This document shows positions 53,206-61,278 of a stretch of 64,000 bases of DNA, piece by piece (position 1 is the first letter of the stretch; each line of letters starts with the position of its first letter). Made by a program: the position numbers and the translations under genes. The DNA is from Streptomyces griseoviridis (GTDB lineage: Bacteria > Actinomycetota > Actinomycetes > Streptomycetales > Streptomycetaceae). The notes beneath the pieces are model-generated. The model was given only the letters and a program-made list of their open reading frames with translations, had not been told where the DNA came from and searched no databases. Location: assembly GCA_014649155.1 (NCBI GenBank), contig BMSM01000015.1, positions 62,001-126,000 of the forward strand, read 5' to 3'.

Positions 53206-53897
53206 GGGGCGGCCCGGCGCAGCGCGTACCCGAAGCCGCGCACGGTGTGGATCAGCGGGGTGCCGTCGCCCGCCTCGTCCAGTTTGCGGCGCAGCCGGCT
53301 GACCACCAGCTCCACCACGTTGGACCGGCCGCCGAAGCCGTACTCCCACACGTGGTCCAGGATCTGCGCCTTGGTCAGCACGGTCGGGGACTTGCGCATC
53401 AGATAGCGCAGCACCTCGTACTCGGTGGGGGTGAGGCTCAGCAGGGCCTCGCCGCGCCGCACCTGCCGGGTGTCCTCGTCCATCGTCAGGTCACCGACGC
53501 TCAGCACCGACCGCTGGAAGCCGGGCCCGGCGCTGCGCCGCAGCACGGTCCGCAGCCGCGCCATCAGCTCCTCCACGGCGAACGGCTTGACCAGGTAGTC
53601 GTCGCCGCCCCGGGTCAGCCCCGCCACGCGGTCGGCGACCTGGTCGCGGGCGGTGAGGAACACCACCGGCACCTGGGTGCCCGAGCGGCGCAGCCGGTCC
53701 AGGACGCCGAAGCCGTCGAGGTCCGGCAGCATCAGGTCGAGCACCACGATGTCGGGGTGGAACGCGGCGGCGGTGCGCAGCGCCTCCTCGCCGGAGTGCG
53801 CGGTGGCCGCCTCCCAGCCCTCGTACCGGGCGACCGTGGCGACCAGGTCGGCGATGGGCGGGTCGTCGTCCACGACGAGGAGTCGTACTTTGTCCAC
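53202..53897 (-). CDS. OmpR-family response regulator
   Basis: Response regulator of 231 residues: receiver with acidic pocket VVDDDPP, phospho-acceptor Asp54 in VVLDLMLPDLDG, TAR switch and LVKPF Lys; winged-helix output domain (LTPTEYEVLRYLMRKSP, GGRSNVVELVVSRLRRKLD, IHTVRGFGYAL). GTG 53897 is preceded by CAGTAT and six bases with no ribosome binding site, a likely leaderless start. It is translationally coupled to the downstream kinase and divergent from the redox operon. Confidence 0.95.
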   Translation of the reverse strand: MDKVRLLVVDDDPPIADLVATVARYEGWEAATAHSGEEALRTAAAFHPDIVVLDLMLPDLDGFGVLDRLRRSGTQVPVVFLTARDQVADRVAGLTRGGDDYLVKPFAVEELMARLRTVLRRSAGPGFQRSVLSVGDLTMDEDTRQVRRGEALLSLTPTEYEVLRYLMRKSPTVLTKAQILDHVWEYGFGGRSNVVELVVSRLRRKLDEAGDGTPLIHTVRGFGYALRRAAP

Positions 53898-54020
53898 CCG
53901 CCCATACTGCGGCACCGGGTCCGCGCAGCCGAGCCCCAGGTCTTCGCCGTACCGGGATCGACAGGCAGTCGAAAGGCGGCCGACAGGAGAACGACAGGGC
54001 GCGCGGGTGAAGCTCGGGGC

Positions 54021-55373
54021 GTGACCACTGCCCCACGCGCTCCCCGTGTCGTCCAGCCGCCTCCCGCGCCGGTCCTTCGCCCCCGGGTGGTGGCCCGCGC
54101 CGGCCTGTACGTGTTCCTCGCCGCCCACGCCGCCGCCGTGGCCGTCCTCTTCGCGCAGGGCGGTTTCGCCTCCAACGCGCTGATCGTGCTGGGCCGCCTG
54201 GCCGGGCTGTACGGCGCCCTGTTCATGGCGTTCCAGCTGCTGCTGGTGGCCCGGCTGCCCTGGCTGGACCGGCGGATCGGCATGGACCGGCTGACCTCCT
54301 GGCACCGCTGGACCGGCTTCGGCGTGCTGTGGACGCTCCTCGCCCACGTGGTGTTCGTCACCTTCGGCTACGCGCGGGGGTCCGGGCTGGACCCGCTGAA
54401 CCAGCTCGTCGACCTCGCCGAGACCGTCGAGGGTGTGCTGCGGGCGCTCGTCGCCCTCGCGCTGCTCGTCGTGATCGGCGGGGTCTCCGCCCGCGCCGCG
54501 CGGCGCCGGATGGCGTACGAGACCTGGCACTTCGTCCACCTGTACGCGTATGTCGCGGTGGTGCTGGCCTTCACCCACCAGATCGCCGCCGGGACCTCGT
54601 TCACCTCGTCGGCGTGGGGGACGGCGTACTGGTACGCGCTGTGGGGCGGGGCGCTCGGCGCGGTGTTCGCGGGGCGGGTCGCGCTGCCGCTGTGGCGCAA
54701 CGGGCGGCACCGGCTGCGGGTCACGGCCGTCGTCCCGGAGAACGACCACGTCGTGTCCGTGTACCTGACCGGCCGCGACCTGGACCGGCTGCCCGCGCGG
54801 GCCGGGCAGTTCTTCCTGTGGCGGTTCCTCACCCGGGACCGCTGGTGGCAGGCGAACCCCTTCTCGCTGTCCGCCGCGCCCGACGGCCGCACCCTCCGCC
54901 TCACCGTGAAGACGGCCGGCGACGGCACGGCCGGGATACGCCGGATCGAGCCCGGCACCCGCGTCTTCGCCGAGGGCCCCTACGGCGCCTTCACCGCCCT
55001 GCACCGCACCCGCCCCGACGCGCTGCTCATCGCGGGCGGCGTCGGCGTCACGCCGATCCGGGCGCTGCTGGAGGAGCTGGACGGGCACGCGGTGGTCGTC
55101 TACCGGGTCACCGCCGACCGGGACGCGGTCCTCTACGGCGAACTGCGCGACCTCGCCGCCGCCAAGGGCGCCGAGCTGCACCTGGTCACCGGGCCCCCGG
55201 TGCCCGACCGGCTCGCCCCGGCCGAACTCGCCCGGCTGGTCCCCGACCTCGCCGACCGCGACGTCTTCCTGTGCGGACCGCCGCCCATGATGAACGCCGT
55301 CCTGGGCAGCCTGCGCACACTCGGCGTGCCCGGCCCGCAGATCCACTTCGAGCGCTTCAGCCTGGCCGGCTGA
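54021..55373 (+). CDS. Ferric-reductase-like flavocytochrome (FRD/ferredoxin reductase family)
   Basis: Membrane redox protein of 450 residues. The N-terminal ferric-reductase transmembrane domain (about six helices) has paired His residues for haem (SWHRWTGFGVLWTLLAHVVFV, YETWHFVHLYAYVAVVLAFTHQ). A cytosolic FAD domain (RAGQFFLWRFL, QANPFSLSAAPDG) and NAD(P) domain (LLIAGGVGVTPIRALLEEL, DVFLCGPPPMMNAV) follow. It would move electrons from NAD(P)H across the membrane. The next genes encode an FMN-carrying protein and its flavinylating enzyme, the probable acceptor and its maturase. GTG 54021. Confidence 0.9.
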   Translation: MTTAPRAPRVVQPPPAPVLRPRVVARAGLYVFLAAHAAAVAVLFAQGGFASNALIVLGRLAGLYGALFMAFQLLLVARLPWLDRRIGMDRLTSWHRWTGFGVLWTLLAHVVFVTFGYARGSGLDPLNQLVDLAETVEGVLRALVALALLVVIGGVSARAARRRMAYETWHFVHLYAYVAVVLAFTHQIAAGTSFTSSAWGTAYWYALWGGALGAVFAGRVALPLWRNGRHRLRVTAVVPENDHVVSVYLTGRDLDRLPARAGQFFLWRFLTRDRWWQANPFSLSAAPDGRTLRLTVKTAGDGTAGIRRIEPGTRVFAEGPYGAFTALHRTRPDALLIAGGVGVTPIRALLEELDGHAVVVYRVTADRDAVLYGELRDLAAAKGAELHLVTGPPVPDRLAPAELARLVPDLADRDVFLCGPPPMMNAVLGSLRTLGVPGPQIHFERFSLAG

Positions 55374-55393
55374 GGGGAAGGCGAGAGCCCGCC

Positions 55394-55804
55394 GTGAAAC
55401 GAGCCCTGCCCGTCCTGGTCCTCAGCGTCGCCGGACTGATCCCCGTGTGGCGGTACGCCCCGCCGGCCCCCGGGACCGGCACGACCGCGCAGGCCGCCCC
55501 CGCGCCGGCGCCGACGGCGTCCTCCGCCCCGGACGGCACCACCCGGCACACCGTCACCGGGCCGACGGTGACCACCGAGAAGGGTCCCGTCCAGGTCCAG
55601 GTCACCTTCGACGGCGACCGCATCACCGCCGTGACCCTGCTCCGGCAGCCGGACCACCCCCAGACCACGGCCGCCGTGCCCCGGCTCGTCGAGGAGACCC
55701 TCCGGGCGCAGAGCGCCGACGTCGACACCGTCTCCGGGGCCACCGTCACCAGCGAGGGCTACAAGGAGTCCCTCCAGGCCGCCCTCGACGCGAACGGGGC
55801 CTGA
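55394..55804 (+). CDS. Membrane-anchored FMN-binding domain protein
   Basis: Small protein of 136 residues: an N-terminal hydrophobic anchor (LPVLVLSVAGLIPVW), a Pro/Ala linker, then the FMN-binding domain (VQVQVTFDGDRITAVTLL). The flavinylation motif D-x-x-SGAT-x-T is present as DTVSGATVT, with Thr117 the expected covalent FMN site. GTG 55394 follows GGGGAAGG. It lies between the flavocytochrome and ApbE, which should attach its FMN. Confidence 0.9.
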   Translation: MKRALPVLVLSVAGLIPVWRYAPPAPGTGTTAQAAPAPAPTASSAPDGTTRHTVTGPTVTTEKGPVQVQVTFDGDRITAVTLLRQPDHPQTTAAVPRLVEETLRAQSADVDTVSGATVTSEGYKESLQAALDANGA

Positions 55805-55805
55805 C

Positions 55806-56519
55806 GTGCGGCGCGTCGAACACGTCATGGGGTTCCCCGTCTCCCTGCGCGTCGACGACGAGGACGTGCCCGAGCGCGCCGCCGACGCCGTCTTCGCCTG
55901 GCTGCGCGAGGTCGACGCCCGCTTCAGCCCCTTCCGCGAGGACAGCGAGGTGTGCCGCCTCGGCCGGGGCGAGCCGCTGGAGATCAGCGCCGACCTGCGG
56001 GAGGTGCTCGGGCTGTGCGAGGAGTACCGGGCGGCGACCGGCGGCGCCTTCGACGCCCGGCTGCCGGGCCGGGGACTGGACCCCTGCGCGGTGGTGAAGG
56101 GCTGGTCGGTGCAGCGGGCGGCCGGGCTGCTGGCGGCGGCCGGGGCGCGGCGGTTCTGCCTCAACGCCGGCGGTGACGTGGTCGCCGCCGGCGGGCCCTG
56201 GCGGGTGGGCGTACGCCACCCCGAGGACGCCGGCCGGCTCTGCGCGGTCCTGGCCGTCACCGACGCGGCGGTGGCGACCTCCGCCCGCTACGAGCGCGGC
56301 GACCACATCCTGGACGGCCGCACCGGACGCCCGGCGACCGGGCTGCTCAGCCTGACCGTGGTGGCCCCCACTCTGACCGAGGCCGACGCGGCGGCGACGG
56401 CCGCCTTCGCGCTGGGCCGCGAGGGCGTCGCCTGGGCCGCCGCCCGCCCGGACTGCGAGGTGTTCGCGGTGGACGCCGACCGCAAGGTGCTGCGCTCACC
56501 GGGCCTGCCGGTGGCGTGA
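55806..56519 (+). CDS. apbE: FAD:protein FMN transferase
   Basis: ApbE-family enzyme of 237 residues that transfers FMN from FAD to a Thr of the target protein. It shows MGFPVSLRV, FSPFREDSEVCRL, GAFDARLPG, GLDPCAVVKGWSVQRAAGLL, CLNAGGDVVAAG and the metal-site region SARYERGDHILDGRTG. The start is GTG one base after the FMN-protein stop. No signal peptide is seen, though its target's FMN domain is probably extracytoplasmic; a cytosolic maturation before export is possible. Confidence 0.93.
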   Translation: MRRVEHVMGFPVSLRVDDEDVPERAADAVFAWLREVDARFSPFREDSEVCRLGRGEPLEISADLREVLGLCEEYRAATGGAFDARLPGRGLDPCAVVKGWSVQRAAGLLAAAGARRFCLNAGGDVVAAGGPWRVGVRHPEDAGRLCAVLAVTDAAVATSARYERGDHILDGRTGRPATGLLSLTVVAPTLTEADAAATAAFALGREGVAWAAARPDCEVFAVDADRKVLRSPGLPVA

Positions 56520-56647
56520 GGGGCCGTTGCCGGGGGCAGGTGTGCGGGCGGCCACGTCTAGACTCACCCGGCAACCGCAAGGGCCGCTCGTACGGCCGTT
56601 GACCGGGACGCCCCGGTATGTCCGCCCACCGAAGGGTATTCGGCGCT

Positions 56648-57787
56648 TTGATACGGATGGATTCAGTCACCAAGCGGTATCCGGACGGCACGGTGGCGGT
56701 GGACCGGCTGTCGCTGGAGATACCCGACCGCTCGATCACGGTCCTCGTCGGCCCCTCCGGCTGCGGCAAGACCACGACCCTGCGGATGATCAACCGGATG
56801 GTCGAGCCCAGCGAGGGCACCATCCTCCTCGACGGCGAGGACGTCACCCGGCAGCCCGTCACCACCCTGCGCCGCTCCATGGGGTACGTCATCCAGAACG
56901 CCGGTCTCTTCCAGCACCGGACGATCGTCGACAACATCGCCACCGTCCCCCGCATGCTCGGCCGGAGCAAGCGCGAGGCCCGGGAGCGGGCGGCCGAGCT
57001 GATGGAGCGGGTCGGCCTCGACACCGCCCTCGCCCGGCGCTACCCGTACCAGCTCTCCGGCGGCCAGCAGCAGCGCGTCGGCGTGGCCCGCGCCCTCGCC
57101 GCCGACCCGCCGGTGCTGCTCATGGACGAGCCGTTCTCGGCCGTCGACCCCGTGGTCCGCAAGGGCCTCCAGGACGAACTGCTGCGCATCCAGGACGAGC
57201 TGGGCAAGACCATCGTCTTCGTCACCCACGACATCGACGAGGCCATCAGACTCGGCACCATGGTCGCGGTGATGCGCGAGGGCGGGCGCCTCGCCCAGTA
57301 CGCGCCCCCGGCCGAACTGCTCTCCGCCCCCGCCGACGCCTTCGTCGAGGACTTCCTCGGCGCCGACCGGGGCGTGCGGCGGCTGTCCTTCTTCCCGGCC
57401 GCCGGGCTGGAACTCACGACCGTCCCGGTGGTGCCGGTGGACGCCACCGCCAAGCGGCTCGGCGCCGCAGCGAAGTCCCCCTACCTGCTGGTCACCGATG
57501 TCGACGGGCGCCCGCTGGGCTGGAGCGAGCCGCGCGACCTGACCCCGGGCGACATCGGGACGGACCGGCTGCTGCCGTACGGGCGGCCGTTCACGCCGGG
57601 CACCGACTCGCTGCGGGCCGCCCTGGACTGCGCGGTGCTCTCGCCGACCGGCTGGGCCGTCGCCGTGGACGCCGACGGCAAGGTGCTGGGCGTCGTCTCG
57701 CAGTCGGCCATCGGCGAGGCCATCCGGACCGCGCACGCCGGCCATGCCGGGGCGGCGTCCGCGCCCGTCACCGGGGCGGTCTCGTGA
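56648..57787 (+). CDS. OpuC/ProV-type compatible-solute ABC transporter ATPase with CBS domains
   Basis: ATP-binding subunit of 379 residues. Walker A GPSGCGKTTT (35-44), signature QLSGGQQQRVG, Walker B LLMDEPFSAVD. Two CBS-type regions (from about 275) probably sense ionic strength as in OpuA. TTG 56648 was chosen because relatives begin with IR(M/F)(D/E)SVTKRYPDGT and GAAGGG lies upstream; ATG 56618 would add ten unmatched residues. TAGACT at 56559-56564 may be the -10 of the operon. It is coupled to the permeases by GTGA overlaps. Confidence 0.93.
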   Translation: MIRMDSVTKRYPDGTVAVDRLSLEIPDRSITVLVGPSGCGKTTTLRMINRMVEPSEGTILLDGEDVTRQPVTTLRRSMGYVIQNAGLFQHRTIVDNIATVPRMLGRSKREARERAAELMERVGLDTALARRYPYQLSGGQQQRVGVARALAADPPVLLMDEPFSAVDPVVRKGLQDELLRIQDELGKTIVFVTHDIDEAIRLGTMVAVMREGGRLAQYAPPAELLSAPADAFVEDFLGADRGVRRLSFFPAAGLELTTVPVVPVDATAKRLGAAAKSPYLLVTDVDGRPLGWSEPRDLTPGDIGTDRLLPYGRPFTPGTDSLRAALDCAVLSPTGWAVAVDADGKVLGVVSQSAIGEAIRTAHAGHAGAASAPVTGAVS

Positions 57788-58458
57788 ACGGTTTCTTCGA
57801 CATCCCCAGCGACCTCCAGAACACCTGGGCCGGCCTGATCGGCCTGCATCTGCGCGAGGCCCTGCTGCCGGTCCTGGCCGGCCTGGTCCTCGCCCTGCCG
57901 CTGGCCCAGCTCTGCGTCCGCTTCCGCTGGCTCTACCCGCCGGTGCTCGGCGTGACCACCGTCCTCTACGCCGTCCCGTCGCTGGCCTTCTTCGTCGTCC
58001 TCATCGACTACACCGGCCAGACCGAGCTGACCGTGATGATCCCGCTGGCCGTGTACAGCCTGGTGGTCCTCGTCCCGGCCATCGTCGACGGGGTCCGCTC
58101 GGTCCCGCAGGAGACCCTGGCCGCCGCGACCGCCATGGGCTTCGGGCCCGTACGGCGCTACGTCCAGGTGCAGTTGCCGATCGCCGTGCCCGCGCTCGTC
58201 GCGGGACTCCGGGTCGCCGTCGTCTCCAGCATCTCGCTGGTCAGCGTCGGCGCGCTGATCGGCAACCAGGGCGCCCTGGGCAACCTGCTGGCCGCCGCGC
58301 AGAAGTACGACCGGCCGGAACTGGCCGCCAACTCCGTCCTCACCACGGCCCTGCTGGCGATCGCCTGCGACGCGGCCCTGGTCGGGCTCCGGGCCCTGCT
58401 GACCCCGTGGATGCCGCGCGGCGGACGCGGGCGCCGCCCGGCGGTGATGGCCAAGTGA
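57784..58458 (+). CDS. OpuC-type ABC transporter permease 1
   Basis: Membrane permease of 224 residues with five to six helices. The ATPase-contact loop lies around ETLAAATAMGFGPVRRYVQVQLPIAVPALVAG, and GALIGNQGALGNLL is conserved in OpuCB/OpuCD. GTG overlaps the ATPase stop. It forms the channel with the next permease for glycine betaine, choline or related solutes; specificity is inferred from the family. Confidence 0.92.
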   Translation: MNGFFDIPSDLQNTWAGLIGLHLREALLPVLAGLVLALPLAQLCVRFRWLYPPVLGVTTVLYAVPSLAFFVVLIDYTGQTELTVMIPLAVYSLVVLVPAIVDGVRSVPQETLAAATAMGFGPVRRYVQVQLPIAVPALVAGLRVAVVSSISLVSVGALIGNQGALGNLLAAAQKYDRPELAANSVLTTALLAIACDAALVGLRALLTPWMPRGGRGRRPAVMAK

Positions 58459-59120
58459 ACGTCCTGGACTTCGCCGGCGCCTTCTTCGGCGACGGCGCCC
58501 ACTGGCACGGTTACGACGGCATCCCGCAGCGCCTGCTGGAGCACGTCCAGTACTCGCTGCTCGCGCTCGGCCTGGCCGCGTTGATCGGCCTGCCCGTCGG
58601 CCTGGTCACGGGGCACACCGGGCGCGGCGGCAACGCCCTGGCCCTCGTCGCCACCGCCGCCCGCGCGCTGCCCAGCTTCGGACTGCTGGTGCTGATCGTC
58701 ATCATGATGGGCTTCGGCCTGCTGCCGGTGATGATCCCGCTGGTGATCCTCGCCGTCCCGCCGATCCTGGTCACCACCTACGAGGCGGTCCGCTCGGTCG
58801 ACCCGGCCCCGGTGGACGCCGCGCGCGGCATGGGCATGCGGGAGGGCCGCATCCTGCTCCAGGTCGAACTGCCGGTCGCCCTGCCGCTGATCCTCAGCGG
58901 ACTGCGCTCGGCGGCCATCCAGATCGTCTCGACGGCCACCATCGCCGCGTACGTCAGCCTGGGCGGCCTCGGCCGGTACATCGTCGACGGGCTCTACCAG
59001 CGCGACTACGAGAAGGTGGTCGGCGGCGCCACCCTGGTCGCCGTACTCGCCCTGGTCACGCTCGCCCTGTTCTGGGCGGCGGGACGGCTGGCGGTATCGC
59101 CCGGGGTGCGCCGGCGTTAG
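58455..59120 (+). CDS. OpuC-type ABC transporter permease 2
   Basis: Second permease, 221 residues. The contact loop is VDAARGMGMREGRILLQVELPVALPLILSG; LGGLGRYIVDGLYQRDYEKVVGGA is typical. GTG overlaps the previous stop (GTGA). The protein ends GVRRR and the stop TAG straddles the left boundary of a MITE-like element. The matching binding-protein gene is not next; it follows 2.2 kb away beyond a TetR/MFS pair. Confidence 0.92.
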   Translation: MNVLDFAGAFFGDGAHWHGYDGIPQRLLEHVQYSLLALGLAALIGLPVGLVTGHTGRGGNALALVATAARALPSFGLLVLIVIMMGFGLLPVMIPLVILAVPPILVTTYEAVRSVDPAPVDAARGMGMREGRILLQVELPVALPLILSGLRSAAIQIVSTATIAAYVSLGGLGRYIVDGLYQRDYEKVVGGATLVAVLALVTLALFWAAGRLAVSPGVRRR

Positions 59121-59200
59121 GGCCTGTCGTGCGGACCAGGTCGCGGGGAATCGGCGGTGCCTTCCCCGCGTCCGCGGCGTGCTCCGAACGACAGGCCCTA
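59118..59200. mobile_element. MITE-like element with TA duplication
   Basis: A 79-base unit (59120-59198) has terminal inverted repeats GGGCCTGTCGTGCGGA and TCCGAACGACAGGCCC with one mismatch in 16, and is flanked by TA on both sides, as a target-site duplication. There is no coding content. The ends resemble those of Streptomyces IS elements from memory. As a long hairpin it could also act as terminator between the convergent permease and TetR genes. Removing the element restores TAG at the same codon, so the permease reading frame is unchanged. Confidence 0.55.
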
Positions 59201-59204
59201 GGTC

Positions 59205-59828
59205 TCACCGGTCCGCCGGGAGTTGCGGCGCCTCGTCCGGAAGCAGGCGGGCGACGAGGTCGCGGGCCCACGCGGTGGCCAGCGGCAGGTCGGTGAAGAC
59301 GGCACGGTAGTACAGGGGCGCCACCAGGGCGTCCGTGAGGTGATCGAGGCTCGGGGTGCCGCCGCCCCGGGCCTCCTCCCGTTCCAGGATCGCCGCGAGC
59401 TGCTGCCGGCGGTCCCCCTGGCAGGCGGCGGCGCCCTGCTCGCCGCCCGAGCCGAGGGTGGCGCGCACCAGGGCGAGGGTGTCCGGGTCGCTCAGGTCCC
59501 TGGCCATGTTGGCCGCGTACCGCTCAAGGTCGCCGCGGAGGCTGCCGGTGTCCGGCACCACGAAACCGCCGGTGAAACGGCTGGTCGCCACGTCGGAGAG
59601 CAGCTCGCCGACGGAGCCCCAGCGCCGGTAGACGGTGGTCGCGTGCACGCCCGCGCGGGCGGCCACCACGGGGATCGTCAGCGCGTCGCCGGACTCGTCG
59701 GCGACCAGCTCCTTGACCGCCCGGTGCACGGCGGCCCGGACCCGTGCGGACCGGCCGCCGGGCCGGCTGCCGGCGGGGGGAGCGCCGGCGGGGCCGGTGC
59801 GGGGGGCCGAGGGGGACACGGAAGACAT
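59205..59828 (-). CDS. TetR-family regulator of the adjacent efflux pump
   Basis: Repressor of 207 residues with helix-turn-helix near 35-80 (RAAVHRAVKELVADESGDALTIPVVAARAGVHATTVYRRWGS) and a C-terminal ligand domain. ATG 59828 follows GATACT by six bases (leaderless type). The gene diverges from an MFS transporter; two identical 16-base semipalindromes and one degenerate copy lie between them. It is the likely repressor of both. Confidence 0.9.
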   Translation of the reverse strand: MSSVSPSAPRTGPAGAPPAGSRPGGRSARVRAAVHRAVKELVADESGDALTIPVVAARAGVHATTVYRRWGSVGELLSDVATSRFTGGFVVPDTGSLRGDLERYAANMARDLSDPDTLALVRATLGSGGEQGAAACQGDRRQQLAAILEREEARGGGTPSLDHLTDALVAPLYYRAVFTDLPLATAWARDLVARLLPDEAPQLPADR

Positions 59829-59839
59829 GACCCCAGTAT

Positions 59840-59855
59840 CGCACCGATGACTGCT
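59840..59855. promoter_or_regulatory. TetR operator candidate, degenerate copy
   Basis: CGCACCGATGACTGCT differs at three positions from the two identical copies and lies close to the TetR start, overlapping its -10 region. Confidence 0.4.
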
Positions 59856-59862
59856 TTTATTG

Positions 59863-59878
59863 CGCAACGATCACTGCG
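59863..59878. promoter_or_regulatory. TetR operator candidate, copy 1
   Basis: CGCAACGATCACTGCG: arms CGCA/TGCG and the centre GATC are symmetrical. It is identical to the copy exactly 40 bases to the right. Confidence 0.65.
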
Positions 59879-59902
59879 TTTGTGCTACCTTCAGAGCGCT
59901 AA

Positions 59903-59918
59903 CGCAACGATCACTGCG
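59903..59918. promoter_or_regulatory. TetR operator candidate, copy 2
   Basis: Identical to copy 1 and 40 bases from it, about four helical turns. It ends nine bases before the MFS start codon, so binding would block transcription or translation initiation there. Confidence 0.65.
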
Positions 59919-59926
59919 AGGTCTGC

Positions 59927-61204
59927 ATGTCTGCCGAACCTGCCGTCGACCCTGCCCCCGCACGGGCCGCCGCCCCCGCGCGGCCCGTGCCCGGCCCACG
60001 CCGCGCGCCGCGCAAGGGCGCCTTCCCGGCCGTGGCCGCGATCCTGGTCCTCTTCCTGGCCGCGTCCAGCGCACCGTCCCCGCTCTACGTCGTCTACCAG
60101 CAGCGATGGGACTTCACCGCCTGGGTGCTGACCGTCGTCTTCGCCCTCTACGTGGCCGGCCTGCTCGGCGCGCTGCTCGTCGTCGGCGCGCTCTCCGACC
60201 ACCTCGGACGCCGGCCGGTGCTCGGCGCGGCCATCGCCCTGGAGGCGGTCGCGCTCGTGCTGTTCCTCGTCGCCGGGGACGTGGTCGTCCTCTCCGCCGC
60301 CCGGGTCCTCCAGGGCATCGCCACCGGGACGGCCGTCACCGCGGCGAGCGCCGCCCTCGTCGACCTCGAACCGGGGCACGCCCGCGGCCGGGCCGGCGTC
60401 ATCACCTCCGTCGCCCCCCTCACCGGACTCGCCCTCGGCGCCCTCGGCTCCGGGCTCCTGGTGGAGTTCGCCCCCGCCCCGACCCGGCTGGTCTACGCGC
60501 TGCTCCTGGCCGGCCTGCTGCTCGCGGCGGCCGCGGTCGCCCTGCTGCCGGAGACCTCGCCGCGCCGCCCCGGAGCCCGCGCCTCGCTGCGCCCCCGGGT
60601 CGCGCTCCCCGCGCATCTGCGCGCCGACATCGTCCCGGTGGTCCCGGTGATGATCGCGGGCTGGGCCCTGGCCGGGATGTACCTCTCCCTCGGGCCGTCC
60701 GTCGCCGCCCAGCTGCTGGGGCTGCGCGACCATCTGATCGGCGGCGTCGTGGTCACGCTGCTCGCCGGCACCGGGGCGCTCACGGTCGCCGTGCTCCGCT
60801 CCCGCCCGGCGGCGGCGCTGCTGGCCCCCTCGGCCGCGCTGCTCGCCCTCGGCACCCTGGCCTCGCTCGCCGGCACCGCCGAGGGGCTCACCTGGCTCGC
60901 CGCCCTCGGCACCGTCGTCGCCGGCCTCGGGCTCGGCGCGTCGGCCCTGGCGACCTTCGGCACCTTCGCCCGCGTCGCCGCGCCGCACGAGCGCAGCGAG
61001 GTCTTCGCCCTGGCCAACGTCATCGCCTACCTGGGCAACAGCGTGCCCGCCGTACTCGGCGGCGTCGCCGTCACCGCCGTAGGACTGCGCACCGCCACCG
61101 AGGGGTACGCCCTGGCGATCGTGGTCGTCTCCCTGGCCACCCTGGTCCTGAGCCTGGCCCGGACCCGGGCCCGGCGCCGCGCCGCCGCGGTTTCCTGCGG
61201 ATGA
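59927..61204 (+). CDS. MFS-family efflux transporter
   Basis: Major-facilitator protein of 425 residues with about 12 helices. The loop 2-3 motif is present as GALSDHLGRRPVLG, and RVLQGIATGTAVTAASAALVDL is typical of drug-type MFS. The N-terminal 30 residues are Ala/Pro-rich and cytosolic. Control by the divergent TetR is strongly suggested by the repeated operators. The exported compound is unknown. Confidence 0.88.
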   Translation: MSAEPAVDPAPARAAAPARPVPGPRRAPRKGAFPAVAAILVLFLAASSAPSPLYVVYQQRWDFTAWVLTVVFALYVAGLLGALLVVGALSDHLGRRPVLGAAIALEAVALVLFLVAGDVVVLSAARVLQGIATGTAVTAASAALVDLEPGHARGRAGVITSVAPLTGLALGALGSGLLVEFAPAPTRLVYALLLAGLLLAAAAVALLPETSPRRPGARASLRPRVALPAHLRADIVPVVPVMIAGWALAGMYLSLGPSVAAQLLGLRDHLIGGVVVTLLAGTGALTVAVLRSRPAAALLAPSAALLALGTLASLAGTAEGLTWLAALGTVVAGLGLGASALATFGTFARVAAPHERSEVFALANVIAYLGNSVPAVLGGVAVTAVGLRTATEGYALAIVVVSLATLVLSLARTRARRRAAAVSCG

Positions 61205-61278
61205 TCCGCCCCGGACGACAGGAAACCGTGATCCGGCCGCTCTTGACTGACCGAGAAGCGGCTGGATTGGATCGGTGG

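Noticed and set aside
53199..54020. Extension of the flavocytochrome frame to the left
   Set aside because: It is antisense to the OmpR regulator and lacks hydrophobic or domain character.
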